From positions 1 through 9,515 of the forward strand of contig USEH01000082.1 in NCBI GenBank assembly GCA_900553675.1: DNA of 9,515 nucleotides, written 5' to 3'. This DNA comes from an uncultured Ruminococcus sp. Its GTDB lineage: Bacteria; Bacillota; Clostridia; Oscillospirales; Ruminococcaceae. How positions within the stretch are numbered: position 1 is the stretch's first letter; every line of letters begins with the position of its first letter. The position numbers were made by a program, and so were the translations under genes. The notes below the pieces were generated by a model. It worked only from the letters and a program-made list of their open reading frames with translations. It ran no database searches and had not been told where the DNA came from. Below are positions 1-6,692 of this stretch, piece by piece.

Positions 1-115
1 GCGAGAAGCCGTTATCGACTATTATTTTTCCAAGCTTCTCTATTTCATCTATATATTTATTATCGATTCTGTTAGAAGCTCCGCCATACACGCAGGCGTA
101 ATATTTTTTTGACAT
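1..115 (-). CDS. LOG-family Rossmann-fold protein, N-terminal fragment (window edge)
   Basis: The minus strand starts with ATG at 113-115 and stays open to the window edge, giving 38 codons (MSKKYYACVYGGASNRID followed by a helix ending VDNGF). The early strand with C-V-Y-G-G-A-S, then an amphipathic helix ending in 'LGKIIVDNGF', matches the start of LOG-family (TIGR00730-type) proteins, where this segment is the first beta-alpha unit of a nucleotide-binding Rossmann fold. Characterised members are nucleoside 5'-monophosphate phosphoribohydrolases that release free bases such as cytokinins; most bacterial members have no proven role. The family motifs PGGxGTxxE would lie beyond the edge, so catalysis cannot be judged. 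The start is secured by AGGAGG at 125-130, nine bases from the ATG, and a strong promoter upstream. It appears to be a separate transcription unit from the surface gene behind it. Confidence 0.7.
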   Translation of the reverse strand, partial: MSKKYYACVYGGASNRIDNKYIDEIEKLGKIIVDNGFS

Positions 116-124
116 ACTAAAAGT

Positions 125-130
125 CCTCCT
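125..130 (-). promoter_or_regulatory. Ribosome binding site of the LOG-family gene
   Basis: The minus strand reads AGGAGG nine bases before the ATG at 113-115. It is a full anti-Shine-Dalgarno match and fixes the start codon. Confidence 0.8.
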
Positions 131-161
131 GTCCGGTTCTGTAAATTTATCCACACATATT

Positions 162-190
162 ATTATATGCAATAATTCATATTTCGTCAA
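162..190 (-). promoter_or_regulatory. Sigma-70/sigma-A promoter of the LOG-family gene
   Basis: On the minus strand, TTGACG (185-190) is separated by exactly 17 bases from TATAAT (162-167). Transcription would start near 155, giving a leader of about 40 nt with a strong ribosome binding site. It lies after the terminator of the surface-gene unit, so the LOG-family gene should be expressed whatever the state of the switch. Confidence 0.85.
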
Positions 191-230
191 TACATTTTTT
201 GTGTGAGTTTTGTAATAAATTTGTGTTGAT

Positions 231-265
231 ATACAAAAAGCGGCAGGAAAACGCTTCCCGCCGCT
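231..265 (-). terminator. Rho-independent terminator after the surface-protein gene
   Basis: Read on the minus strand, arms 264-255 and 249-240 pair over 10 positions with one mismatch, around a 5-nt loop, followed by TTTTTGTAT. It begins 17 bases after the stop codon of the surface-protein gene and separates that unit from the LOG-family promoter. Confidence 0.85.
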
Positions 266-281
266 GCAATTTGTTCTTATG

Positions 282-2342
282 CTATTCTACTATAAAGGTG
301 TAGAATACATCATCGTCACCGCTGTCTTTATTGATTGAGAAGCGAACGCGATATGTTCCGGCTTCGGCTGGGATGATAACATCAATGCTTTCGGGATTAT
401 TTCCTGCACTGATCGTTACAGTTTGGTCAGCAACTGTACTATTTGAGAAGGCACCAAGTAGCCCCTGCTTTTCAACAGTTACGGTGATCTCATTGGCATT
501 GGTACTATATACAACCGAAGATTTATCAATAGTCAAATTCTTGGCAGAAAGACGGTTGGCTATGCATATTGAAAGATTACCGTGACCAGGCAATCTATCA
601 TCACCGGTATATGGATTCGTATACTTTTTGCCTGATGCATCTGAAATACTAATCTCGCCGCAGTACGCCATACAGTTGTAAACTTTTACGGCGGTTTCCG
701 CACCGGAGATCATCACATTGCCATACGGAGCAGAAATTGAGCCGCCGTTAGTATCACTCTCACCGGCTTCGCCTTCAACAGTGCCTTTGCTGATGTTGAT
801 TTTGCAGAAGTTTTCAAGCCGCATATTATTTGAAGTATAATAATTCTTCAAGGCGGTCTGCTGTTCCTCGGTCATACCAAGGACGGAGTTTTTATCAAGC
901 GTTACGGTTCCGCCGGTGACATTAACCACCGAGTGCATGCCTCCAAGGAAGCCTCCTTTTCCTTCTTTGGAAATAACATTAACCGTGCCGCCGTTAATAT
1001 TAACGGTCATGCAATCTTTGGCAGGAATTCTATCATAGGTGTAGATATACTTCTCGCCTTGCATCGGGACATATCTTGTATAGCCATACAGCTTACCTGT
1101 AGAGCCGATTTGATTTGCTGTTACCACGCCGCCGTTTACGGTTATCTTGCCGTTTACGTCGCCGGTTATGTATTCGGCATCAACCTTTCCGCCGTTTACT
1201 ACCAGACCGGCATTTGCTTTTCCATCAAGAATATTCTGGTTGGCAGCCATAGTAGACCGGAAGTTTTCTTCCTTATGCAATTCATTGCTGGGGGCAGTTT
1301 TTGCGTCGTAGAAGCCTGAAACAACTATTCCGCCGGCATTAAGAGTGGCACTATCATTGACCTCGATATTCGGGCAGAGAAGATAGCCTGTTCCGCCATT
1401 TCCAGCGTTAACAATACCTACAGAATAAATTCCGCCGGTCTGACAGATATTGTGCAGCGTTACCGTTCTTGCATTAGCGGAATTATCAAACCCACTGTCA
1501 ACTCTTATATTATGAGCTGTCTCTTGGGGGGTAACTTTGTCGACAAAGCCTTCAACATTGAATACAGCGCTAGAATTAGTGCTTGTAGAATACGTCATTG
1601 ATTTTATAGAGCCCTGATGAATTGTAAGATTGCCCAGATAATGGAACAGTGAATCTTCTCTCTTGGGAGTTTCTTCCGACTCTGTCCTGAATCCGTCCTG
1701 CAAAAGGGTATAATCGGCGTTGTCGAGGTCTAAAGTCATATCCTTGGCGCAGTAAACCTCAACATCCGCTTTAGGCATAGCAAAGCTCAGCCTGCCCGAA
1801 ACATTGCTGTTCGGCTGCACGCTGCGAATTATTCCACTGCCATCAACATACCAGATAACGGTATAATCCTTTGCCATGGCAGGGTCATTAAATTCAATAA
1901 CAATATCTTTGCCGGCAGATACTTTCGCTTTGCTATCTGCTATACCTACCGCGCTGTCATCGCAGGAAACGCCGCTTACCTGATCAACGCCAGACTTGAA
2001 AATAATGTCATATTCAGCCTTTGCTGCATACAGCTTCATCTGAATACGGTCATAAGCTTTTGCACTCAAAGCGGTTGTGTCATTCTGTGGGATGCCGGAT
2101 TCGTTAATAGACGACACTGATTCGCCGTTCAATGATTCCCAGTTCCAATTGGCATCACCGCATCCGCCTGAAAGAACCCTCGGCGGATTAAGCGTCAGCA
2201 AGTCGTTGCTCCAGTTCTGCTCTGCAAAGCTCTTGCCGGCTTCCCATGTGGTTTTAAAGCGCAGAGTGTTAGCGTTCAGCGGCTGATTGGTTTCGTCTTT
2301 ATCGCTGAAAAGCTTTCTGTCAAAGATGTAATTAATATACAC
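282..2342 (-). CDS. C-terminal fragment of surface protein, GGTV-rich beta-helix-like region
   Basis: This is a 686-residue open stretch from an internal GTG at 2342; the frame is open further upstream to about 2520 and joins the preceding piece by a frameshift. Residues about 125-200 form a repeat-like unit ('AEYDIIFKSGVDQ' to 'FAMPKADVEVYC') of the type ending MPxxDV. Beyond it there are many rungs such as 'LVVNGGKVDAEYI', 'ITVNGGVVTANQI', 'VNINGGTVNVIS' and 'VNVTGGTVTLDK', consistent with a beta-helix stalk. The last 70 residues form a compact Thr/Val-rich ending with no LPXTG motif and no hydrophobic C-terminus. Stop TAA or equivalent at 282-284 is followed by a clear terminator. Without the N-terminal fragment this piece has no secretion signal, so on its own it should not be functional. 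Confidence 0.7.
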   Translation of the reverse strand: MYINYIFDRKLFSDKDETNQPLNANTLRFKTTWEAGKSFAEQNWSNDLLTLNPPRVLSGGCGDANWNWESLNGESVSSINESGIPQNDTTALSAKAYDRIQMKLYAAKAEYDIIFKSGVDQVSGVSCDDSAVGIADSKAKVSAGKDIVIEFNDPAMAKDYTVIWYVDGSGIIRSVQPNSNVSGRLSFAMPKADVEVYCAKDMTLDLDNADYTLLQDGFRTESEETPKREDSLFHYLGNLTIHQGSIKSMTYSTSTNSSAVFNVEGFVDKVTPQETAHNIRVDSGFDNSANARTVTLHNICQTGGIYSVGIVNAGNGGTGYLLCPNIEVNDSATLNAGGIVVSGFYDAKTAPSNELHKEENFRSTMAANQNILDGKANAGLVVNGGKVDAEYITGDVNGKITVNGGVVTANQIGSTGKLYGYTRYVPMQGEKYIYTYDRIPAKDCMTVNINGGTVNVISKEGKGGFLGGMHSVVNVTGGTVTLDKNSVLGMTEEQQTALKNYYTSNNMRLENFCKINISKGTVEGEAGESDTNGGSISAPYGNVMISGAETAVKVYNCMAYCGEISISDASGKKYTNPYTGDDRLPGHGNLSICIANRLSAKNLTIDKSSVVYSTNANEITVTVEKQGLLGAFSNSTVADQTVTISAGNNPESIDVIIPAEAGTYRVRFSINKDSGDDDVFYTFIVE

Positions 2343-2439
2343 ATCATGAGCTATTGTGGGCGTGTCAATTATTTTAACTGTGTCCGATATAGTAACAGTA
2401 CTGCGAGCGTCTATTGTTCCTGATACAGTGTGAACATTT

Positions 2440-3069
2440 TCAAAAGCTCCGATGCGTTGTGCGGTGATAGTGCCCGCTTTGAATATCCGTTCTTCTCCAG
2501 CGGACAGAGCCGTCGCTCAGGGTGGTGGTAAGATTATAGGCATTTCCGACCGTTTCTGCGGTGATATCTGCCGATCCGGACACGGTCAAATCGCCCTTGG
2601 TGCCGAAGCTGCCATTGCAGTAAACCTTTCCTCCGCTGACTATTGTATCATTAAAGAAGGTGATGTTGCCAGCCGCATAGATTTCCACATTACCGGAAAT
2701 CTTAACGGTACGGCTGCGCGAGTCGTCGTTGTAGGTGCTGTTGCCCCAAACCACGCACTCTTTATCTGTCAAGACGCTTGCTTTAACAGCTTGTTCCACC
2801 GCTGCGGTATCTAATAATGGATCAGGATGAATGTCACCGGTTGTTGCGTCATAAAGGCTTTCTATAAACTGCTTTACAGGGTTGCCTTCATCTGTCGCCT
2901 TTACTGTGTAATCATAATAATTATTATTGGTATTTCCCATTGAAGTCTGAGATTTGTCAGAAGTAGCATCATTCCGCGTTTTATAATAACCCAATAAATA
3001 GATTTTGCTAGCGATTGTGTCGCCGCCGAAAGTAAAGTCTTCAATGGTATTTGTCGCCTGAGAAAGCAC
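2440..3069 (-). CDS. Third fragment of surface protein, in frame with the central fragment across one stop codon
   Basis: This piece is in the same frame as the fragment ending at 3187. The codons between (3186 down to 3070) are all open and read as plausible protein ('PVGFWKYGDVNGKLGYY' onward). The nominal start at 3069 is an internal GTG without a ribosome binding site, so the real boundary is the TAA at 3187-3189. The sequence contains 'VSGGKVYCNGSFGTKGD' and 'LTVSGSADITAETVGNA', typical of right-handed beta-helix-like surface proteins with [I/V]xGGxV rungs. The last 20 or so residues before 2440 are basic and unlike the rest. The other frame reads 'AGTITAQRIGAFENVHTVSG' over the same bases, so a frameshift at about 2470-2520 is inferred. 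Confidence 0.65.
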   Translation of the reverse strand: MLSQATNTIEDFTFGGDTIASKIYLLGYYKTRNDATSDKSQTSMGNTNNNYYDYTVKATDEGNPVKQFIESLYDATTGDIHPDPLLDTAAVEQAVKASVLTDKECVVWGNSTYNDDSRSRTVKISGNVEIYAAGNITFFNDTIVSGGKVYCNGSFGTKGDLTVSGSADITAETVGNAYNLTTTLSDGSVRWRRTDIQSGHYHRTTHRSF

Positions 3070-3186
3070 AGTAAAGGGATAGTTATCATTATTTGCCCTT
3101 GCCCTTTCGGTTTGTTTGTTGCCCGTCTCGTGCTGATAATAGCCTAATTTGCCATTTACGTCACCATATTTCCAAAAGCCTACCGG

Positions 3187-5325
3187 TTAGCTTAAAATCT
3201 GGTTTGTAACAACCGTGCCGCCGGTAATGCCGCCGCAGCGACCGAATATTAGGGCATTGCAAACAAGGGTGCCCGAGTTCCATGTATAATTGGAAAGATC
3301 ACACCTGTTGCCCTTTACTATCAGCCAGCAATCCGAGCCATCCGTCATTTTACCACTTCGACTCCAGTGCTGATAGTTATATTCTACATTGCCGTCTACT
3401 ACAACCTTTGATTTATTTTGCAGATAAAGTTCTCTCCAGCCAAGCCTTAAATTTTCACGAACACGCAGGTAGGTATCGTCACAATCCAGCTTGTAATAGT
3501 TCATAAAGCTGTAAACATCTATCGTCGAATCTATAATCTGCGTATTTGCTTCGGTTCCATATCCGATGTAAATAATCTTGTGCGGGGCTTCGATTGTAGC
3601 GTTTCGCATTACCAAATTCCAGTTGCTGTAATAAATTAAATAGTTGAATTCTTGGCTTGAATTTCCTTTTGTGTATTCATTGATTGTTATATTTTCAATA
3701 ACCTGATCAAAGTTGCCGAAAGCCGTGCCAAGCTTTGCCGTGTCTCTGCGATTTGTACCATAAATATACAAATTATTATGATTAAGATCACGCGATCTCA
3801 GCACATCCGGCATTATCGCGCCGACAATGTTATTCGTTCCGACAAAATAAAGCTTTGTATCGTAGGCTTGCTGAGTTTGGTTATCAACAACAATGTTTGC
3901 GCAGTCTGCCAGTTGTAACTGTTTTTCATAAATTTCTTCCGGAGTATAGTAAATGGGACTGTTAGAATCCTTTGTAATATTGCAGTCTACATTATTAACA
4001 GCGTTTCCGACAGCGTTGTTTATATATGCCTCGCGCATTTCAAGATTTACGTCTTTAAGATATATTCCGCCGGTAAGAGCATTTACAAGCGTAAGCTGAT
4101 TCTTAGTTGCAACATTATTACTTGTCACACAGAATTTATCCGAAAAGTTCCACTGATAGAAATATGCTCCTTCAGTGATATGGGTGCCATCCTGCTTTGT
4201 GCCATCAAGAATCTTAGTATCATCCTTGAACATCGGAGTAAGCTCATCAATCACATCCGCATACCAAAAGCCGCTGATTCTGCGATTGTTGTGCTCAACG
4301 TCGGTTTTAAACATAATCGGGCTTTTTGCAATGTCGATATAGATTTCCTTGCCCTTGCCGTATTTCGCGGTTACGTCGTATGCGGGCATCTCAAAGGTGT
4401 ATGTAATATTGGGGTTGCCAGGACGATATTCGTTTTCCGTCGGGAATATTTTGGTACCGTTTCCGGCTTTAGTCGGATTAAAAGACCACAAAGAGAAATT
4501 CTGCGGATTTGTGGAGGGTGTGGTAAGAGTTACAACGCTTCCCTTCGGAACAGAAATTACACCGGCAGCGGCAGAAGAATTTATTGTCTTTATCTCGCCG
4601 GATTTATCGGTATAGGAAAGGCTCCAGCCTGTGGGCATAGTTTCAGGCAGAGTAAGATTGTAGCTCATAACTCCCCAAATGGCCGCTATTGTCAGGTTTG
4701 CATTATGGAGTGATTTCTGATAATCGGCAAGAGTTGTGTTTGCCGGAGGTGCAAGCATACCATTGTCGCCATACTGGAATGTTGAGCTGCCCGAAATCAG
4801 CTGATTGGTGGCTTGCGACTTCCAGCCGTTGAAGGTCTGAGCCGTTCCGTCATCGCTGCTATCCTGTAAAATCGGTAAACTGTCTTCACTAGGCAAATCT
4901 TTAAATGCCCAGCTTAAATAACTATATATACTCTGACCATAGGTAATCTGACCGCTGAAAATAACTGAACGATCATCAATTGTTACTTTATTTTCTGCAG
5001 TAGCTCCGGAAACCGCATCATATCCGCCTGTTATATCTATAGTTATCCCTTTGTAATTTTGGTATGTGCTTCCTCCATCAAAGGATATAAGCAGATTCTC
5101 ATCATTTTTAACATCAGAACCAAGGAACAGGGTGATATTAAACTTATCAGGCACCCATGTAGCTACCATATTAATGCTGAGACTGCCATCTTCCACCACG
5201 TTGCAGTCTCCATACAAAACTGTATAGCTTGTGCTCTGACCTTCCAAAGGCACGGGCAAGATATTAGTATCGCTGATTTTCCAGCCGTTAAACTTATATC
5301 CGAATCGGAAAGGCGTTGGAAGCAC
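3187..5325 (-). CDS. Central fragment of surface protein: InlB-type repeats and long extracellular region
   Basis: This 712-residue open stretch begins at an internal GTG with no ribosome binding site, so it is a continuation and not a separate gene. Its first residues, 'PTPFRFGYKFNGWKISD', complete a Listeria-Bacteroides-type repeat whose first half lies in the preceding frame, which places the frameshift at 5326-5328. A second repeat-like GW motif occurs in 'QTFNGWKSQ'. A block near 4400-4650 ends 'YTFEMPAYDVTAKYG', resembling the bacterial repeats that end in MPxxDV. The rest is Asn/Tyr/Thr-rich and looks extracellular. The end ('CGGITGGTVVTNQILS') enters GGTV-type beta-helix sequence before the TAA at 3187-3189. 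Function is inferred to be surface exposure or adhesion; no binding site is recognised. Confidence 0.7.
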   Translation of the reverse strand: MLPTPFRFGYKFNGWKISDTNILPVPLEGQSTSYTVLYGDCNVVEDGSLSINMVATWVPDKFNITLFLGSDVKNDENLLISFDGGSTYQNYKGITIDITGGYDAVSGATAENKVTIDDRSVIFSGQITYGQSIYSYLSWAFKDLPSEDSLPILQDSSDDGTAQTFNGWKSQATNQLISGSSTFQYGDNGMLAPPANTTLADYQKSLHNANLTIAAIWGVMSYNLTLPETMPTGWSLSYTDKSGEIKTINSSAAAGVISVPKGSVVTLTTPSTNPQNFSLWSFNPTKAGNGTKIFPTENEYRPGNPNITYTFEMPAYDVTAKYGKGKEIYIDIAKSPIMFKTDVEHNNRRISGFWYADVIDELTPMFKDDTKILDGTKQDGTHITEGAYFYQWNFSDKFCVTSNNVATKNQLTLVNALTGGIYLKDVNLEMREAYINNAVGNAVNNVDCNITKDSNSPIYYTPEEIYEKQLQLADCANIVVDNQTQQAYDTKLYFVGTNNIVGAIMPDVLRSRDLNHNNLYIYGTNRRDTAKLGTAFGNFDQVIENITINEYTKGNSSQEFNYLIYYSNWNLVMRNATIEAPHKIIYIGYGTEANTQIIDSTIDVYSFMNYYKLDCDDTYLRVRENLRLGWRELYLQNKSKVVVDGNVEYNYQHWSRSGKMTDGSDCWLIVKGNRCDLSNYTWNSGTLVCNALIFGRCGGITGGTVVTNQILS

Positions 5326-6245
5326 GGCTCTTCGTCTACCTTCGCTTTCACTTCACTTGTTCTTTGCGGGAGATTTCCGCTTTCATCCTGGTCGCTGTTG
5401 TATATATCGGGGTCAAAGCCCAGATCAAGCTTGATTGTAACATCCATCGGCTCCATCACCGGAGTAAGGAATAAATTGCCGGACTGAGTTGTAAGCTCTT
5501 TAACAGCTTCTCCGCCATCAGCAATTCTCCAGCCCATGTAATTGTAGCCGTCTTTTGTATATTCCGGCAAAGCTACAAACGCAGCTTGCTTAAATCCACT
5601 GTCAGTATGATATCCGCATATCTTGCTTCCGGTGCCGCCTATGTGGCTTTCTACTCTGTATGTAGAGGCGCAATCACCTTCCGGCTCAAAAGTATCGTCG
5701 TCGAGCGATTGGTAAACTATAGTATAATCACAGTAATATGCTATGTTTCCACTGTGGCTTAAAACAGTATCAATAAACATTACAACGTTTCCAAGCTTGG
5801 AAATCCTCGACTTGTAAACCCCGACAAGCTTATCCGCAGGAACCGGCATAGTATCGTCGGCATTGTTGGCAATACCGCGTGTTATCCAGGCAATTCCGCC
5901 GTTCTGCTCGGAGATTCCCACAACCGAGTGGGTTACTATGCTTGTTCCGTTGCCCGCAGGGTCGAAGAAAGCAATATAGTCCCCGATTTTTATATTTTCG
6001 GGTTCTTCTGTGTGACAGAATATCAGATCGCCGCTTTGAATATCGGGATACATCGAATCGGTGAGAACTATCAGCGGGAATATTCCGCCGACGCTCGGAA
6101 CCTCATCGCGGTTGGTGAAGCTTCTTATTATCAGGGTGACATTTATTATAAGTATAGGCAGAAGTATCACGCACAGAACCGCTCCGACGACCGTTGCAAC
6201 ACGGTGTGCGGCACCGGATTTCTCTTCTTTGTTTTCACGATTCAT
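5163..6245 (-). CDS. N-terminal fragment of surface protein: SipW-like signal peptidase I domain plus repeats
   Basis: Start ATG at 6243-6245; the authentic reading runs to about 5326 (about 306 residues), then a frameshift leads to an unrelated tail ending at 5163. Residues 16-40 are a hydrophobic membrane segment. The peptidase core follows: 'TDSMYPDIQSGD' carries the SMxP motif with likely catalytic Ser64. 'GDYIAFF' (88-94) and 'IVTHSVVGI' with likely catalytic His106 come next, then 'TRGIANNADD' (122-131). A Ser-His pair instead of Ser-Lys is the mark of the SipW/ER-type (S26B) signal peptidases. The usual second membrane segment is missing. After residue 160 the chain goes into extracellular repeat sequence of the InlB type ('DGYNYMGWRI'). 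An in-frame ATG lies upstream inside the inverted repeat (6304-6306), but the start at 6245 has the better ribosome binding site. Confidence 0.75.
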   Translation of the reverse strand: MNRENKEEKSGAAHRVATVVGAVLCVILLPILIINVTLIIRSFTNRDEVPSVGGIFPLIVLTDSMYPDIQSGDLIFCHTEEPENIKIGDYIAFFDPAGNGTSIVTHSVVGISEQNGGIAWITRGIANNADDTMPVPADKLVGVYKSRISKLGNVVMFIDTVLSHSGNIAYYCDYTIVYQSLDDDTFEPEGDCASTYRVESHIGGTGSKICGYHTDSGFKQAAFVALPEYTKDGYNYMGWRIADGGEAVKELTTQSGNLFLTPVMEPMDVTIKLDLGFDPDIYNSDQDESGNLPQRTSEVKAKVDEEPCFQRLSDSDISLTAGKSAILISCPCLWKVRAQAIQFCMETATWWKMAVSALIW

Positions 6246-6296
6246 CCGCCATATTACTCCCCTTTCGTGCGCCCGAATCTCAGCAAAGCCTTGGGT

Positions 6297-6324
6297 TTGC
6301 AACATAATTTGCCTTATGTTATAA
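6297..6324. repeat. Left recombination site of the invertible promoter (dif-like 11-6-11)
   Basis: On the plus strand this 28-bp site has left arm TTGCAACATAA (6297-6307), spacer TTTGCC (6308-6313) and right arm TTATGTTATAA (6314-6324). The right arm is the reverse complement of TTATAACATAA, matching the left arm at 9 of 11 positions. Its inner 21 bases (6298-6318) recur exactly, inverted, at 6668-6688. Two inverted recombinase-binding arms around a 6-bp asymmetric spacer is the Xer/tyrosine-recombinase core-site plan. Confidence 0.88.
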
Positions 6325-6494
6325 AGGTATCGCAAAATAGCGGTTATGTAACAGGATTTTTTGGCGATTTCGGAATTTTCTGCAATTATTCCCTGTACAT
6401 TTCAGAAGAAAATGACAGCGCACAAACCATCCGGCAGCTACATATACTTATATCAAAGATAAATCACGGACAGATGCCCGACAATTGGCATGGC

Positions 6495-6532
6495 AAACAA
6501 GCCTTGTTGAAAAATACTCAAAAGGCTTGTTT
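6495..6532. repeat. Stem-loop upstream of the invertible promoter
   Basis: AAACAAGCCTT (6495-6505) is perfectly complementary to AAGGCTTGTTT (6522-6532). The inner bases TTGA and TCAA extend the stem after a single bulged G, leaving a 7-nt loop. It has A-tracts on the left and T-tracts on the right, so it could be a weak bidirectional terminator insulating the promoter from transcription entering from outside, or a protein-binding site. Confidence 0.55.
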
Positions 6533-6589
6533 ACTATGCGGAAAAATCATAAAATTCGTGTTAAATTTTAGATTTGACCACCATTTCTA

Positions 6590-6618
6590 TTGACAAATTC
6601 TGCGATGTATATTATAAT
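6590..6618 (+). promoter_or_regulatory. Perfect-consensus promoter inside the invertible segment
   Basis: TTGACA (6590-6595) and TATAAT (6613-6618) are both exact consensus and separated by exactly 17 bases. Start of transcription is expected near 6625. In this orientation there is no gene downstream, only the right recombination site and a terminator, which makes sense only if the element is a switch. Confidence 0.93.
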
Positions 6619-6633
6619 ATCTCTAAATCAGGG

Positions 6634-6657
6634 GGACGGAAAGTATTCTGTCCTTTT
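6634..6657 (+). promoter_or_regulatory. Leader hairpin followed by a short U-tract, downstream of the invertible promoter
   Basis: Bases 6634-6641 pair with 6646-6653 (8 bp including one G-U pair) around a 4-nt loop, followed by TTTT (6654-6657). It begins about 9 nt after the predicted transcript start and travels with the promoter when the segment flips, so it would be at the 5' end of the ON transcript. It could protect the mRNA 5' end or act as a weak attenuator. The U-tract is too short to call it a full terminator. Confidence 0.5.
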
Positions 6658-6661
6658 GCAA

Positions 6662-6689
6662 TTGCAGCATAAGGCAAATTATGTTGCAT
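6662..6689. repeat. Right recombination site of the invertible promoter, inverted copy
   Basis: This is the inverted partner of the site at 6297-6324. The plus strand reads TTGCAGCATAA (6662-6672), spacer GGCAAA (6673-6678), then TTATGTTGCAT (6679-6689), whose reverse complement is ATGCAACATAA. The spacer is the exact reverse complement of the left-site spacer, as needed for strand exchange that inverts the DNA between. The four arms of the two sites share a consensus of TTGCAACATAA. Confidence 0.88.
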
Positions 6690-6692
6690 ACA

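Larger units (their letters stand above)
282..6245 (-). pseudogene. Phase-variable giant surface protein with N-terminal SipW-like signal peptidase domain, interrupted gene
   Basis: Four consecutive minus-strand open stretches read as one protein of about 1,990 codons once three lesions are bridged. These are a one-base frameshift at 5326-5328, a single in-frame TAA at 3187-3189, and a frameshift at about 2470-2520. None of the three downstream pieces has an ATG or ribosome binding site; each would need an internal GTG. Order of parts: membrane anchor (residues about 16-40), SipW-type peptidase domain (about 50-160), InlB/Listeria-Bacteroides-like repeats, GGTV-rich beta-helix-like blocks, another extracellular repeat unit, and more GGTV blocks to the C-terminus. 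There is no LPXTG signal or C-terminal membrane segment, so the protein would hang from its N-terminal anchor. The start at 6245 follows AAAGGGGAG by 11 bases. The invertible promoter lies directly upstream and faces away in this copy. The lesions could be true decay or sequence errors. Confidence 0.75.
6314..6672. other. Invertible DNA segment carrying the surface-gene promoter (OFF orientation)
   Basis: This roughly 359-bp segment lies between the spacers of the two inverted sites. It holds a perfect promoter near its right end (6590-6618), a leader hairpin (6634-6657) and a stem-loop (6495-6532), and no convincing gene. Recombination between the two sites would flip it. In the present copy the promoter points right, toward the terminator at 6693-6731. 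After inversion it would point at the surface-protein gene starting at 6245, giving a leader of about 116 nt. No comparable promoter was found on the minus strand within the segment or between it and 6245, so the surface gene appears silent here. The tyrosine recombinase gene next door (6730-7569) is the likely invertase. Confidence 0.85.

Noticed and set aside
4180..4713. 177-codon plus-strand open frame and other plus-strand frames between 331 and 5487
   Set aside because: They are antisense to the surface gene, lack ribosome binding sites and have no recognisable domains.
5326..5328. Programmed ribosomal frameshifting as the explanation of the break
   Set aside because: There is no slippery heptamer or evident downstream structure, and further lesions of other kinds occur in the same gene.
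5928..6593. 221-codon plus-strand open frame covering the peptidase domain and most of the invertible segment
   Set aside because: It lies antisense to a clearly recognisable signal peptidase domain, crosses a recombination site so it would be broken by inversion, has no ribosome binding site, and its protein sequence shows no family.
6297..6689. The inverted repeats as ends of an insertion sequence or as prophage att sites
   Set aside because: The segment between them encodes no transposase, the repeats are inverted where integration would leave direct repeats, and the recombinase lies outside and is of the tyrosine family.
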